From positions 1,302,001 to 1,366,000 of the forward strand of contig JACKJF010000003.1 in NCBI GenBank assembly GCA_020638095.1: a stretch of 64,000 nucleotides of DNA, given 5' to 3'. Under the pieces are notes generated by a model that saw only the letters and a program-made list of their open reading frames with translations, did no database searches and had not been told where the DNA came from. Below, piece after piece: positions 57,701-64,000 of the stretch. The DNA is from Hyphomicrobiaceae bacterium. Its GTDB lineage: Bacteria > Pseudomonadota > Alphaproteobacteria > Rhizobiales > Devosiaceae. The position numbers were made by a program, and so were the translations under genes. Each line of letters opens with the position of its first letter. Position 1 is the first letter of the stretch.

Positions 57701-60126
57701 CACTGACCGACGCAAAGGCTGGAGAGGCGGCGCAGAAGCAGGCGCTGGAGGCTGCCCACGATGCCGCCAAGGCGAAAGTCGACGAGTTGACGAAGCTCAT
57801 CGCCGACCTCAAGGCGCAACTCGCCGAGTGCGAGAAGCAATGTCAGCCGCCTGACGGTGGCGCCATCGGTATTCCGGGAGCAAATGGCCAGCCGCAATCG
57901 CCCTTCGTCTCGACCGTTTGCGAAGCCTGCCAGGCGCTCGCAAGCATGGTCAACGACGCGGTCGGAACGCTGATCGGCGCCGAGCGCGACCTGAAAGCCG
58001 CGGAAGACAGACTGACCGAGTTCGAAGCGGCAGCGACCGCGCGTCAGGAGGCGCTTGATGCGGTTCTGGCCAGGGAGTCGGCGCTCAATGAGGAATGGCT
58101 GGCGACCAGGGACGATGCGCGCAAGGCTGAGATCGACAAGGACCTGACCGATGTCGACGCCGAGCGCAATTCGCTGACCGACGCCAAGGCCGGAGAGGCG
58201 GCGCAGAGACAGACTCTTCAATCGGCACGCGACGCCGCCAAGGCGAAAGTCGATGAGTTGACGAAGCTCATCGCCGACCTCAAGGCGCAACTCGCCGAGT
58301 GCGAGAAGCAATGTCAGCCGCCTGACGGTGGCGCCATCGGTATTCCGGGAGCAAATGGCCAGCCGCAATCGCCCTTCGTCTCGACCGATTGCGAAGCCTG
58401 CCAGGCGCTCGCAAGCATGGTCAACGACGCGGTCGGAACGCAGATCGGCGCCGAGCGCGACCTGAAAGCCGCAGAAGACAAGCTGACCGAATTCGAAGCG
58501 GCGGCGACCGCGCGTCAGGAGGCGCTTGACGCGGTTCTGGCCAGGGAGTCGGCGCTCAATGAGGAATGGCTAACGACCAGGGACGATGCCCGCAAGACTG
58601 AGATCGACAAGGATCTGACCAATGTCGACGCCGAACGAAATTCACTGACCGACGCAAAGGCTGGAGAGGCGGCGCAGAAGCAGGCGCTGGAGGCCGCGCG
58701 CGACATCGCCAAAACCAAGGTCGGGGAACTGACCAAGTTAATTGCCGACCTGAAAGCTCAACTCGCCGAGTGCGAGAAGCGATGCGACCCGGGTTCGGGT
58801 CAATCTCAGACCGGCCTGAATGTCGGCAATGGCCAACAAACCGCCGTTCCACAAGGCCCGGCATTTGTTTCGACGGACTGCGAACCCTGTCAGGCGCTGG
58901 CGAGCGAACTCAATGACGTGATCGGTTCGCTTCCAGCGTCAGAATCGGCGCTTGCGGATGCGCGGGCGAGACTTGCCGTCCTCCAGACCGAGCTCGAGGG
59001 GCGCCGAGCCGACCTGAAGGCAGCGCAGGATGCCTTCACCGCAGCAGCGGTTGAAAAGGGCCGGCTGCAGGAGGCGGGGGCGGACACTTCGGCGCAACAG
59101 GATCTGCTCGACGCGAATCTGAAAAAAGCGGCGGACCTGCTGACCAATGTCGAGGACATGGAACTCACCGAACTGAACCTGCAGGACAAGGTGAACGCCG
59201 CTGAAACTTACTTCAAAGCTCTGACGGCGCGGGAAGCCGAACTGCGGGCCAAGCTGGCCGACTGCGAGAAACAGTGCAACTCGACCGAAGAGACGAAGGT
59301 TGGACTTGGCGAGGGTGCAATTCAGCCCGAGGGTTCGGATCGAGCCAGGCCCGCACCAGAATTTGCCTTCAGCATCGCGCAGACCGAACAATGCCGCCGC
59401 GGCGATGACTGCGATTATGAGATCGGCGCGGTAAACGGGTCTGACAGGGCCTATTCGGGGTCCGTGTTCTTCGCGGTTTCCGGCCGCGTCTCGACAAGTG
59501 CGAATGGCGGCGCCTTTGGTGACGCGTGGTGCAGCCCGGCGCGGTCCGGCCAGTCGCTGTGCGTCCTGCAGGCAGACGCGCTTGAAGCCGGTGGCAAGAT
59601 CGATCTGCGACTGACAATCGGTCTGCCGAACCGCGTTCCACGGGGCACCGAACTTTGTGTGTCGCCGTTCGGTGCCGACGATGCGCGCGCCCGAGTCCAG
59701 ATGGTGCAGGTTGCGCTTGCGTCCATGGGCTATGAACTTGGATCTGCCGATGGAATCGCCGGACCGAAGACGAACGCGGCGATGGCGGACTATGCCGAGC
59801 AGCAGGGATTGGCTCTGGAAGCGCCGGATGCCGAGGACCTGTACGTCGCCTTCTTCGGGCCCATGGAGGCAAATGCAGTATCGGGTCCAAGCGCCTGTGT
59901 CGAAATCGATGTGGTGCGCAACCAGACGGGCGGGAACGGCAACAACCAGTCGCAATCGCCCGGCGTTGATCCAGGTCCGACGGATAATGGAGGCAGTCCC
60001 GGCAACCAGAATCCCACAGTCCGGCTCGACAACGAAGTGACGCGCCGCGTCATCCAGGAGACGATGGGCGGTAACGGCGAAGGCGGCGGCATGGGCATCC
60101 GTCTTCCCGGCACAATGAAATTCTAG
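54784..60126 (+). CDS. Giant exported cysteine-bracketed helical repeat protein with peptidoglycan-binding-like C-terminus
   Basis: 1780 residues. I chose ATG at 54784 (AGGGGAG 9 bases upstream); it begins a signal peptide ending PPALAQ. Nine modules follow, each opening with C-x2-C and closing with C-x3-C (mostly LAECEKQC). They start at residues 56, 232, 412, 576, 732, 889, 1046, 1203 and 1366. Between the cysteine pairs lie ~100-150 residues of charged heptad-like helix (E, A, K, R, L rich), consistent with long coiled-coil hairpins. Modules 5-8 repeat every 157 residues and share a linker QPPDGGAIGIPGANGQPQSP. After residue ~1500 comes a cysteine-containing beta domain. Then come a PG_binding_1-like motif (VQMVQVALASMGYELGSADG.AGPKTNAAM, ~1640-1680) and a Gly/Asn-rich tail. 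Periplasmic or cell-surface structural function is inferred. I know no described family with this whole architecture. Confidence 0.85.
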   Translation: MGRASAPRLVFAALFVWLILLAMPPALAQSTGAGLPLGGPALSPALSPLEKIATICAKCAEAEAAYHAQVDVYEAARQAYEAQIAIVRQEADLFVALRETYAERRAAFQTLDHDARELLFAGKLYDYDELVPDRDKAEEDEIAAEKALATARQELDTALRELERLRLRAVAERRKALRLESLMHQCELACDVGELALDGAPAIAMPATPTVGEISRADLPEIENFIGIVAKCANCQPLAEQVNSIRSQRRSFAVDANWAFETLSANKQTFARIEHEQIALAQAERDLYQSLLVSFTPKGPGEESMRIDEAFDNADQLDAQQRLKAIADKRSENAADMAGLQKLITDQQKGPEEALSGYRAQSALLAAAEARLAQCEETCATISVAEGGSYVDPFVDPDYPQQENVDPITAACAKCQPVADDLARTLSDRRSIAGDIQSAVWLLKGRKASLEKWQAEDEALAAEERQIADLIASGITRNAKIDNLGLYLFELDEQRTELLNNILWAGDEISRLGTAVDKLMEQWRNLSERADQLRIELTECERTCEQILSPVNQLSLDYFDTAYPIPVTFAPVSAKCADCDAVAAELNDALKARYELASKIQSTQFQMRANQKRRAPLQQQLDAVLAEESALNETVLKQPGGQETGEQAKDYERIDVARNRLQDQVDAINKAVADAKRQLETLVADHAAADETVVRLTAALAECEKKCAPAGGGGVAISMPAPDPSEFVTTNCEPCQALASMVNDAVGSRYAALRELAEANERFRQDHAAAEQRRNRLEELSQQESALNEEWLGSTDEAKRTELDKALGDIDHERYALEQQAADDSGVVRSDLDAIDAAQQKVDDLEDLEAKLRVQLAECEKQCQPPDGGAIGIPGANGQPQSPFVSTDCEPCQALASMVNDAVGTQIGAERDLKAAEDKLTEFEAAATARQEALDAALARESALNEEWLTTRDDARKAEIDKELTDVDAERNSLTDAKAGEAAQKQALEAAHDAAKAKVDELTKLIADLKAQLAECEKQCQPPDGGAIGIPGANGQPQSPFVSTVCEACQALASMVNDAVGTLIGAERDLKAAEDRLTEFEAAATARQEALDAVLARESALNEEWLATRDDARKAEIDKDLTDVDAERNSLTDAKAGEAAQRQTLQSARDAAKAKVDELTKLIADLKAQLAECEKQCQPPDGGAIGIPGANGQPQSPFVSTDCEACQALASMVNDAVGTQIGAERDLKAAEDKLTEFEAAATARQEALDAVLARESALNEEWLTTRDDARKTEIDKDLTNVDAERNSLTDAKAGEAAQKQALEAARDIAKTKVGELTKLIADLKAQLAECEKRCDPGSGQSQTGLNVGNGQQTAVPQGPAFVSTDCEPCQALASELNDVIGSLPASESALADARARLAVLQTELEGRRADLKAAQDAFTAAAVEKGRLQEAGADTSAQQDLLDANLKKAADLLTNVEDMELTELNLQDKVNAAETYFKALTAREAELRAKLADCEKQCNSTEETKVGLGEGAIQPEGSDRARPAPEFAFSIAQTEQCRRGDDCDYEIGAVNGSDRAYSGSVFFAVSGRVSTSANGGAFGDAWCSPARSGQSLCVLQADALEAGGKIDLRLTIGLPNRVPRGTELCVSPFGADDARARVQMVQVALASMGYELGSADGIAGPKTNAAMADYAEQQGLALEAPDAEDLYVAFFGPMEANAVSGPSACVEIDVVRNQTGGNGNNQSQSPGVDPGPTDNGGSPGNQNPTVRLDNEVTRRVIQETMGGNGEGGGMGIRLPGTMKF
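56977..58860 (+). repeat. Tandem 471-bp repeats inside the giant gene
   Basis: The first cysteine codon of successive modules falls at 56977, 57448, 57919 and 58390, exactly 471 bases apart each time; the next module starts 489 bases later at 58879. The units beginning 57448, 57919 and 58390 are nearly identical in DNA over long stretches, indicating recent duplication in frame. Confidence 0.9.
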
Positions 60127-60141
60127 CCGGCCAGGCGAACC

Positions 60142-60181
60142 CCAAAAGAAAGCGGGCGCTGCCTGTCCCGACAGCGCCCGC
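60142..60181 (-). terminator. Intrinsic terminator of the hydrogenase operon
   Basis: On the minus strand GCGGGCGCTG pairs with CAGCGCCCGC (plus positions 60172-60181 and 60152-60161) around a 10-base loop. A TTTCTTTTGG tract follows. It sits 21 bases after the Isp2-like stop, between two convergent genes. Confidence 0.82.
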
Positions 60182-60202
60182 CCATGGTCTGACTTTGGAA
60201 AT

Positions 60203-61471
60203 CTATTCCGCGGCCGCAACCACGGATTCGTTTTCGACCAGATGGTCGGCGATCAGTTCGACGAGACTGCCAAGTCCGCCGCCCCAGTGAAGGGCTTCCT
60301 TGCTCTCGTCCATGGTCAGCCTGCAGTTCGAGCATGACGAAACGAGTGTCGATGCGCCCGTCTTTTCGACCTGATCGATCTTGATCTTGAAGACCTTGTG
60401 TCTCAGTTCCGCCGTGCGGCCGATGGCCTGCACGCCGCCGCCGCCGCCGCAACACCAGTTGAGGTTGCCGGTCGGCGTCATTTCTCGGAAGTCTTCGGCG
60501 AACCCGTCGAGCAGATAACGCGCATCCTCGGTCGCACCGCCGCGCCGCGAAATCTGGCAGGGATCGTGATAGGTGATCGATTCCTTGACCGGCGTCAGCT
60601 TGAGTTTGCCTTCGCGTTTGAGCTTGGCCATGAACTCGGAAATGTGCAGCACTTCGAACGGCAGTGCCCGCCCGATCATGTTCGCGGCACCCCAGCGCAG
60701 AACGCCATAGGCGTGTCCGCACTCGGGAATGACGACGGTCTTCGCACCGCAGGCTTCGGCGGCCTCGACGATGCGGTTGACCATGATCTTGGCAATGTCA
60801 CCACGCCCGGCAAGATAGCCGAAATTGGTGGCCTCGTATCCCTTCGTGCTCGTCGTCCAGCTGACGCCGGCATGATTGAGAATCTTCGCCATCGCCACGA
60901 TCGAGTCCGGATACTTCATCGTCTCGATGGAAGAGATGGTCAAAAGAATGTCGGCCTTCGGCTTGTCGACCGGGATCGGCACCTCGTTTTCGTCCTCAAG
61001 CCATTCGAGCCGGTCGGCAAACCGCTCCGGCGTGACGTTGAGGGCGCTACCATGGTCCTTGGAATTCTGCGCCGCCTGCATCAGGTCTTCCGGCCCGAGT
61101 CCGGCCGCCACAAAGGCCTGCCGCGCCTGACCGACGATCGAGGCGATGTCGATGCCCATCGGGCACACGGTCGTGCAGCGCCCGCACATGGTGCAGGTGT
61201 CGAACAGAAGCTCCTCCCACTCCTTGAGATCCTTTTCGGTGATCTTCGGGGCGATGAGATTGTAGGGGAATTTCTGGCCACGATAGGCCTTGGCCATCGG
61301 AAAGAGCTTGTAGGCAGGTGTGTGCCGCGGGTCGCCCGAGGCCTCGTGGAAGTGACAGGCATCCGCGCAAAGCCCGCAATGTACGCAGGCTTCCAGATAG
61401 GACACCAGGTGTTCCTCGGTTCTGGCCAGAAAGGCTCTTGTCGCGGCCTGGACGTTGATGGTCTCGGTCAT
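60203..61471 (-). CDS. Isp2-like HdrD/DsrK-type iron-sulfur protein of the hydrogenase operon
   Basis: 422 residues, ATG at 61471 with GGAGG upstream; the longer frame to 61585 overlaps the large subunit. Two [4Fe-4S] ferredoxin motifs are C29-x2-C-x2-C-x3-C39 (CVHCGLCADAC) and C93-C103 (CTMCGRCTTVCP). The C-terminal CCG domain fits the noncubane-cluster signature of HdrB/HdrD: C-x34-CC-x38-C-x2-C (HDPC … NWCCGG … SSCSNC). Such proteins relay electrons between cytochrome b and a disulfide or quinone partner. It starts 10 bases after the hydrogenase large subunit stop. Naming follows Isp2 of Isp-type hydrogenases. Confidence 0.87.
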   Translation of the reverse strand: MTETINVQAATRAFLARTEEHLVSYLEACVHCGLCADACHFHEASGDPRHTPAYKLFPMAKAYRGQKFPYNLIAPKITEKDLKEWEELLFDTCTMCGRCTTVCPMGIDIASIVGQARQAFVAAGLGPEDLMQAAQNSKDHGSALNVTPERFADRLEWLEDENEVPIPVDKPKADILLTISSIETMKYPDSIVAMAKILNHAGVSWTTSTKGYEATNFGYLAGRGDIAKIMVNRIVEAAEACGAKTVVIPECGHAYGVLRWGAANMIGRALPFEVLHISEFMAKLKREGKLKLTPVKESITYHDPCQISRRGGATEDARYLLDGFAEDFREMTPTGNLNWCCGGGGGVQAIGRTAELRHKVFKIKIDQVEKTGASTLVSSCSNCRLTMDESKEALHWGGGLGSLVELIADHLVENESVVAAAE

Positions 61472-61481
61472 GATTGCCTCC

Positions 61482-63215
61482 TCACCGCACCTTGATCTGC
61501 GTGAGTTCTTCACCATTCGGATCGACCACGTGCACGGCGCAAGCGATGCACGGATCAAAACTGTGGATGGTGCGTTGGATTTCAAGCGGCTGCTTGGGAT
61601 CGAACAGGGTATGCCGGTCCATCAGCGCAGCCTCATAGGCGCCCGGCTGGCCGCCCGAGTCGCGCGGACCCGCATTCCAGGTCGAGGGCACAACCGCCTG
61701 ATAATTGTCGATCTTGCCATTCTTGATGACGACCCAGTGGGCGAGGCCTCCACGCGGGGCTTCCATGAACCCGACGCCCTTGGCCTCTGCCGGCCAGGTC
61801 GAGGGGTCCCACTTGACCGGATTGTGAACGGTCAGGTCGCCCGCCCGGATATTGGCGATCAGGTTATCGAGCCAGGTTTCCATCTGATCGGCGATGATCT
61901 TGCTTTCGAGCGTCCGGGCCGCAGTGCGTCCGAGCGTCGAGAACATGGCCGTAAGGGGCAGGTCGAGCTTGCTGAGCGCCATGGTCGCCAGCTCTCTCGT
62001 CGGCTCGTGGCCCTTCGCGTAAAGCATCAGGACGCGGGACAATGGTCCAACTTCCATCGGCTTGCCACGCCAGCGCGGCGATTTCAGCCACGAATAGGAA
62101 TTGGCGACATCAAGCTGCTCGAATGGCGGCGTCGGCCCGGAATAGTTGAGGTTGGTTTCCCCGGAATAAGGGTGCAAACCCTGATCCTTGCCGCCGCCAT
62201 AATCGTAGTAGGAGTGCGATACGAATTCCTGGATCTGTTCCGGATCGTTCATGTCGATCGGGTGGATTGTCGACAAATCGCGATCAAGGATGACGCCAGC
62301 CGGAATGAGCCAGCTCGACGGGTCGTCCATGCCCTTTTCGGGGAAATCCCCATAGGTCATGAAATTGCCGAGGCCTTCGCCGCGCGCGAACCAGTCCTTG
62401 TAGAACGAGGCGATGGCGAGCGTGTCCGGAACGTAAACCTGATCGACGAACTGCTGCATCTTGCCGATCACGGTCTTGATCGTATTGAGACCTTCAAGAT
62501 TGAGCGCCGTCGCCGAGCTTCCGCCACTGGTTCCGCTGATGGGCGACGGAGCGCCGCCAACCAGGAAATTCGGATGCGGGTTCTTGCCGCCGAATATCGT
62601 GTGGATCTGCACCACGTTGCGCTGCCAGTCGAGCGCCTCAAGATAGTGCGCGACCGCCATCAGATTGGCTTCCGCCGGCAGCTTGAATTCCGGGTGACCC
62701 CAGAACCCGTTGGCGAAAATGCCGAGCTGGCCGGCCTCCACGAAGCCTTTGATCTTCTTCTGCACGTCTGCGAAATAGCCCGGGCTTGAATTCGGCCAAG
62801 ACGAAATCGACTGCGCCAGCGACGAAGTTGCGGCTGGATCGGCGTTGAGCGCCGAGACGATATCCACCCAGTCCAGTGCATGCAGGTGATAGAAATGCAT
62901 GACATGGTCGTGCACATATTGCGCCGCGATCATCAGGTTGCGGATGAGCTGGGCGTTGGGCGGAATCTTGTAGTCGAGGGCGTTTTCGACCGCCCGGACC
63001 GAAGCGATGCCGTGCACCAGTGTGCAGACGCCGCAGATGCGCTGGGCGAAGGCCCAGGCGTCGCGCGGATCGCGGCCCTTCAAGATCAGTTCAATGCCAC
63101 GCACCATTGTGCCCGAACTGTAGGCACTGGTGATTGCGCCATTGGCGGCAGTTTCCGCCTCGATGCGCAGGTGGCCCTCGATCCGTGTGATCGGATCAAC
63201 AACAACGCGGTTCAT
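61482..63215 (-). CDS. [NiFe]-hydrogenase large subunit (group 1, Isp-type)
   Basis: 577 residues. The four nickel-iron ligating cysteines are in RICGVCTLVHGI (C61, C64) and DPCIACAVH (C556, C559). A 15-residue C-terminal peptide after H562 would be removed by a maturation endopeptidase. The opening VVDPITRIEGHLRIE is conserved in group 1 uptake hydrogenases. The GGGGGAA ribosome site and 31-base gap from the Isp1-like gene indicate one operon. It oxidises H2 and feeds electrons to the small subunit's FeS chain. Confidence 0.95.
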   Translation of the reverse strand: MNRVVVDPITRIEGHLRIEAETAANGAITSAYSSGTMVRGIELILKGRDPRDAWAFAQRICGVCTLVHGIASVRAVENALDYKIPPNAQLIRNLMIAAQYVHDHVMHFYHLHALDWVDIVSALNADPAATSSLAQSISSWPNSSPGYFADVQKKIKGFVEAGQLGIFANGFWGHPEFKLPAEANLMAVAHYLEALDWQRNVVQIHTIFGGKNPHPNFLVGGAPSPISGTSGGSSATALNLEGLNTIKTVIGKMQQFVDQVYVPDTLAIASFYKDWFARGEGLGNFMTYGDFPEKGMDDPSSWLIPAGVILDRDLSTIHPIDMNDPEQIQEFVSHSYYDYGGGKDQGLHPYSGETNLNYSGPTPPFEQLDVANSYSWLKSPRWRGKPMEVGPLSRVLMLYAKGHEPTRELATMALSKLDLPLTAMFSTLGRTAARTLESKIIADQMETWLDNLIANIRAGDLTVHNPVKWDPSTWPAEAKGVGFMEAPRGGLAHWVVIKNGKIDNYQAVVPSTWNAGPRDSGGQPGAYEAALMDRHTLFDPKQPLEIQRTIHSFDPCIACAVHVVDPNGEELTQIKVR

Positions 63216-63246
63216 GATATTCCCCCTTCGCTACGAACGGACCGGC

Positions 63247-63906
63247 TCATATGTCGACCCCCCGCCGGCTGTAGAACACGCCGGTTTCGCTGCGTGTCAG
63301 GAACACGAGGAAAGCGTGCATCAGCTTGCCGAACGGGAACCAGACGAGCAGAAGTTCGACGCTGAGAATGTGCAGTGCCAGAATTGTCTCGTAGGGTTCG
63401 ATATAGTGGCCGACGGCCAGAAGCCCGGTCAGAACCGGCAGGGCCGTCACGGTCCAGCTGAAATAGTCGTTGAAGCTCGAAAGCAGCCGCGTCACCGGGT
63501 TGGAAATGCGCCGCACCAGCGCGGCGATCAACGAGGCGAACGTGACGACCGCCACGATATTGATGAACGTGCTCGGAATGCCGGGCCAGGATAGCCCGAA
63601 CAACCCCTTGAAGAAGAGGATGTGCTGCGCGAATCCGAAAACGACGATGGCAAGCCCCAGGTGGAACACATAGCCGTTGATCGTCACGAACATCGATGTC
63701 CGGGCGTGGCTGCTTGCCGGCCACATGTGCCGGATGAAGCCCTGAACGGCGGCGACTGCCCGAATGGGCGTGCCATCCCGCTTGACCGACCGTTCGCGCG
63801 ACCACGGAAGAAGCATCAATGAAAGAAGCCGCCAAAGGACGCCCAGAACGAAAACGCTGAGCGCGATCTGCATGCCGAGGCCGCGTGCGAAATCCAGTAA
63901 TGTCAT
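63247..63906 (-). CDS. Isp1-like cytochrome b membrane subunit of the hydrogenase
   Basis: 219 residues from ATG at 63906, which overlaps the small-subunit stop (ATGA). Five hydrophobic segments are predicted. Histidines positioned for haem ligation include VFHLGLAIVVFGFAQHILFF, LAVGHYIEPYETILALHILSV and KLMHAFLVFL, the pattern of NarI/HdrE-like cytochromes b. In Isp-type hydrogenases this subunit links the enzyme to the membrane electron pool. The longer upstream frame (to 63954) lies inside the small subunit gene. Confidence 0.87.
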   Translation of the reverse strand: MTLLDFARGLGMQIALSVFVLGVLWRLLSLMLLPWSRERSVKRDGTPIRAVAAVQGFIRHMWPASSHARTSMFVTINGYVFHLGLAIVVFGFAQHILFFKGLFGLSWPGIPSTFINIVAVVTFASLIAALVRRISNPVTRLLSSFNDYFSWTVTALPVLTGLLAVGHYIEPYETILALHILSVELLLVWFPFGKLMHAFLVFLTRSETGVFYSRRGVDI

Positions 63907-64000
63907 GATTGCGTCTCCTTGATTGCGCGTTCCTTGCGGCGGCGGGCCATCCATGCGCTTGCAGCGCCAACCACCGCGCCCGTTGCGGCCGCACCGGCGA
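63903..64000 (-). CDS. [NiFe]-hydrogenase small subunit, C-terminal end only
   Basis: The last 32 codons before a TGA that overlaps the Isp1-like ATG. The translation is a small hydrophobic segment rich in Ala, Gly and Val, followed by WMARRRKERAIKETQS. This is the C-terminal membrane anchor with basic stop-transfer tail typical of membrane-bound hydrogenase small subunits. The FeS domains and Tat signal lie outside the window. Identification depends on operon context. Confidence 0.7.
   Translation of the reverse strand, partial: AGAAATGAVVGAASAWMARRRKERAIKETQS

Noticed and set aside
56977..58860. Regular repeats considered as a CRISPR array
   Set aside because: The units are 471 bp, in frame and coding. 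CRISPR repeats are short with unique spacers, and no cas genes are present.
61455..62789. 444-codon open frame on the plus strand
   Set aside because: It is antisense to the hydrogenase large subunit, which carries intact metal-binding motifs.

Overview
This window looks like a chromosomal segment of an alphaproteobacterium, probably order Hyphomicrobiales (Rhizobiales). It is GC-rich and carries a CcrM-type adenine methyltransferase beside rnhB. It also has the order mutY / DUF721 / DsbA-like protein, the order TPR protein–ispE–polyprenyl synthase–methyltransferase–S49 peptidase, a TIGR02301-type protein near a Nudix hydrolase, and a ppdK-like gene followed by a SleB-type cell wall hydrolase. 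Family or genus cannot be fixed from the sequence alone. Most genes are housekeeping, in short runs that alternate strand, with overlapping stop/start codons (ATGA, GTGA, TGATG) marking translationally coupled pairs.

Layout. 1–5.4 kb: periplasmic thiol oxidoreductase, DUF721 protein, MutY, CcrM, RNase HII and a radical SAM protein with an SOS-box-like site upstream. 5.4–15.5 kb: MoaB, an MFS transporter, family 4 uracil-DNA glycosylase, a secreted TPR protein, IspE, a polyprenyl diphosphate synthase, a TrmN6-like methylase, an S49 peptidase, a GNAT enzyme and GlyQ. 15.5–18.7 kb: a small ArfA-like ribosome rescue factor with a terminator inside its reading frame, a CZB-domain protein, a MerR/cation-efflux pair and a two-domain VOC dioxygenase. 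18.7–31.3 kb: GlyS, an RTX protein, DUF2207 and LemA, RNase HI, IspH, a PPDK-like protein with a reduced N-terminus and SleB. 31.4–46.2 kb: HD hydrolase, YgfZ, dihydroorotase, Nudix, SRAP, FAD-linked dehydrogenase, FabI, a phosphoglycerate-mutase-like enzyme, AroC, SCO1, XseB, a histone-deacetylase-like enzyme, a Sua5/YrdC protein, a DnaJ-like chaperone and PdxH. 46.2–54.2 kb: DUF898, M48 protease, DUF1499, a metallo-beta-lactamase-fold hydrolase, BioY and a second RTX protein. 54.3–54.6 kb: tRNA-Pro(CGG) and tRNA-Gln(TTG).

54.8–60.1 kb holds one giant exported protein of 1780 residues. It has nine cysteine-bracketed helical modules, four of them near-regular 157-residue tandem copies, and a C-terminal peptidoglycan-binding-like region. 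I know of no described family with this architecture. 60.2–64 kb is the 3' part of an Isp-type [NiFe] hydrogenase operon read leftwards: small subunit (C-terminus only), Isp1-like cytochrome b, large subunit, Isp2-like iron-sulfur protein. Electrons from H2 would pass from the small subunit through the cytochrome b and HdrD/DsrK-like protein to or from a quinone or thiol/disulfide partner.

The most notable observations are the giant hairpin-repeat protein, the ArfA-like gene encoded on a predicted non-stop message, the hydrogenase operon order, the N-terminally reduced PPDK, and several regulatory motifs (SOS-like box, 19-bp-spaced MerR promoter, TTAACC-type repeats).
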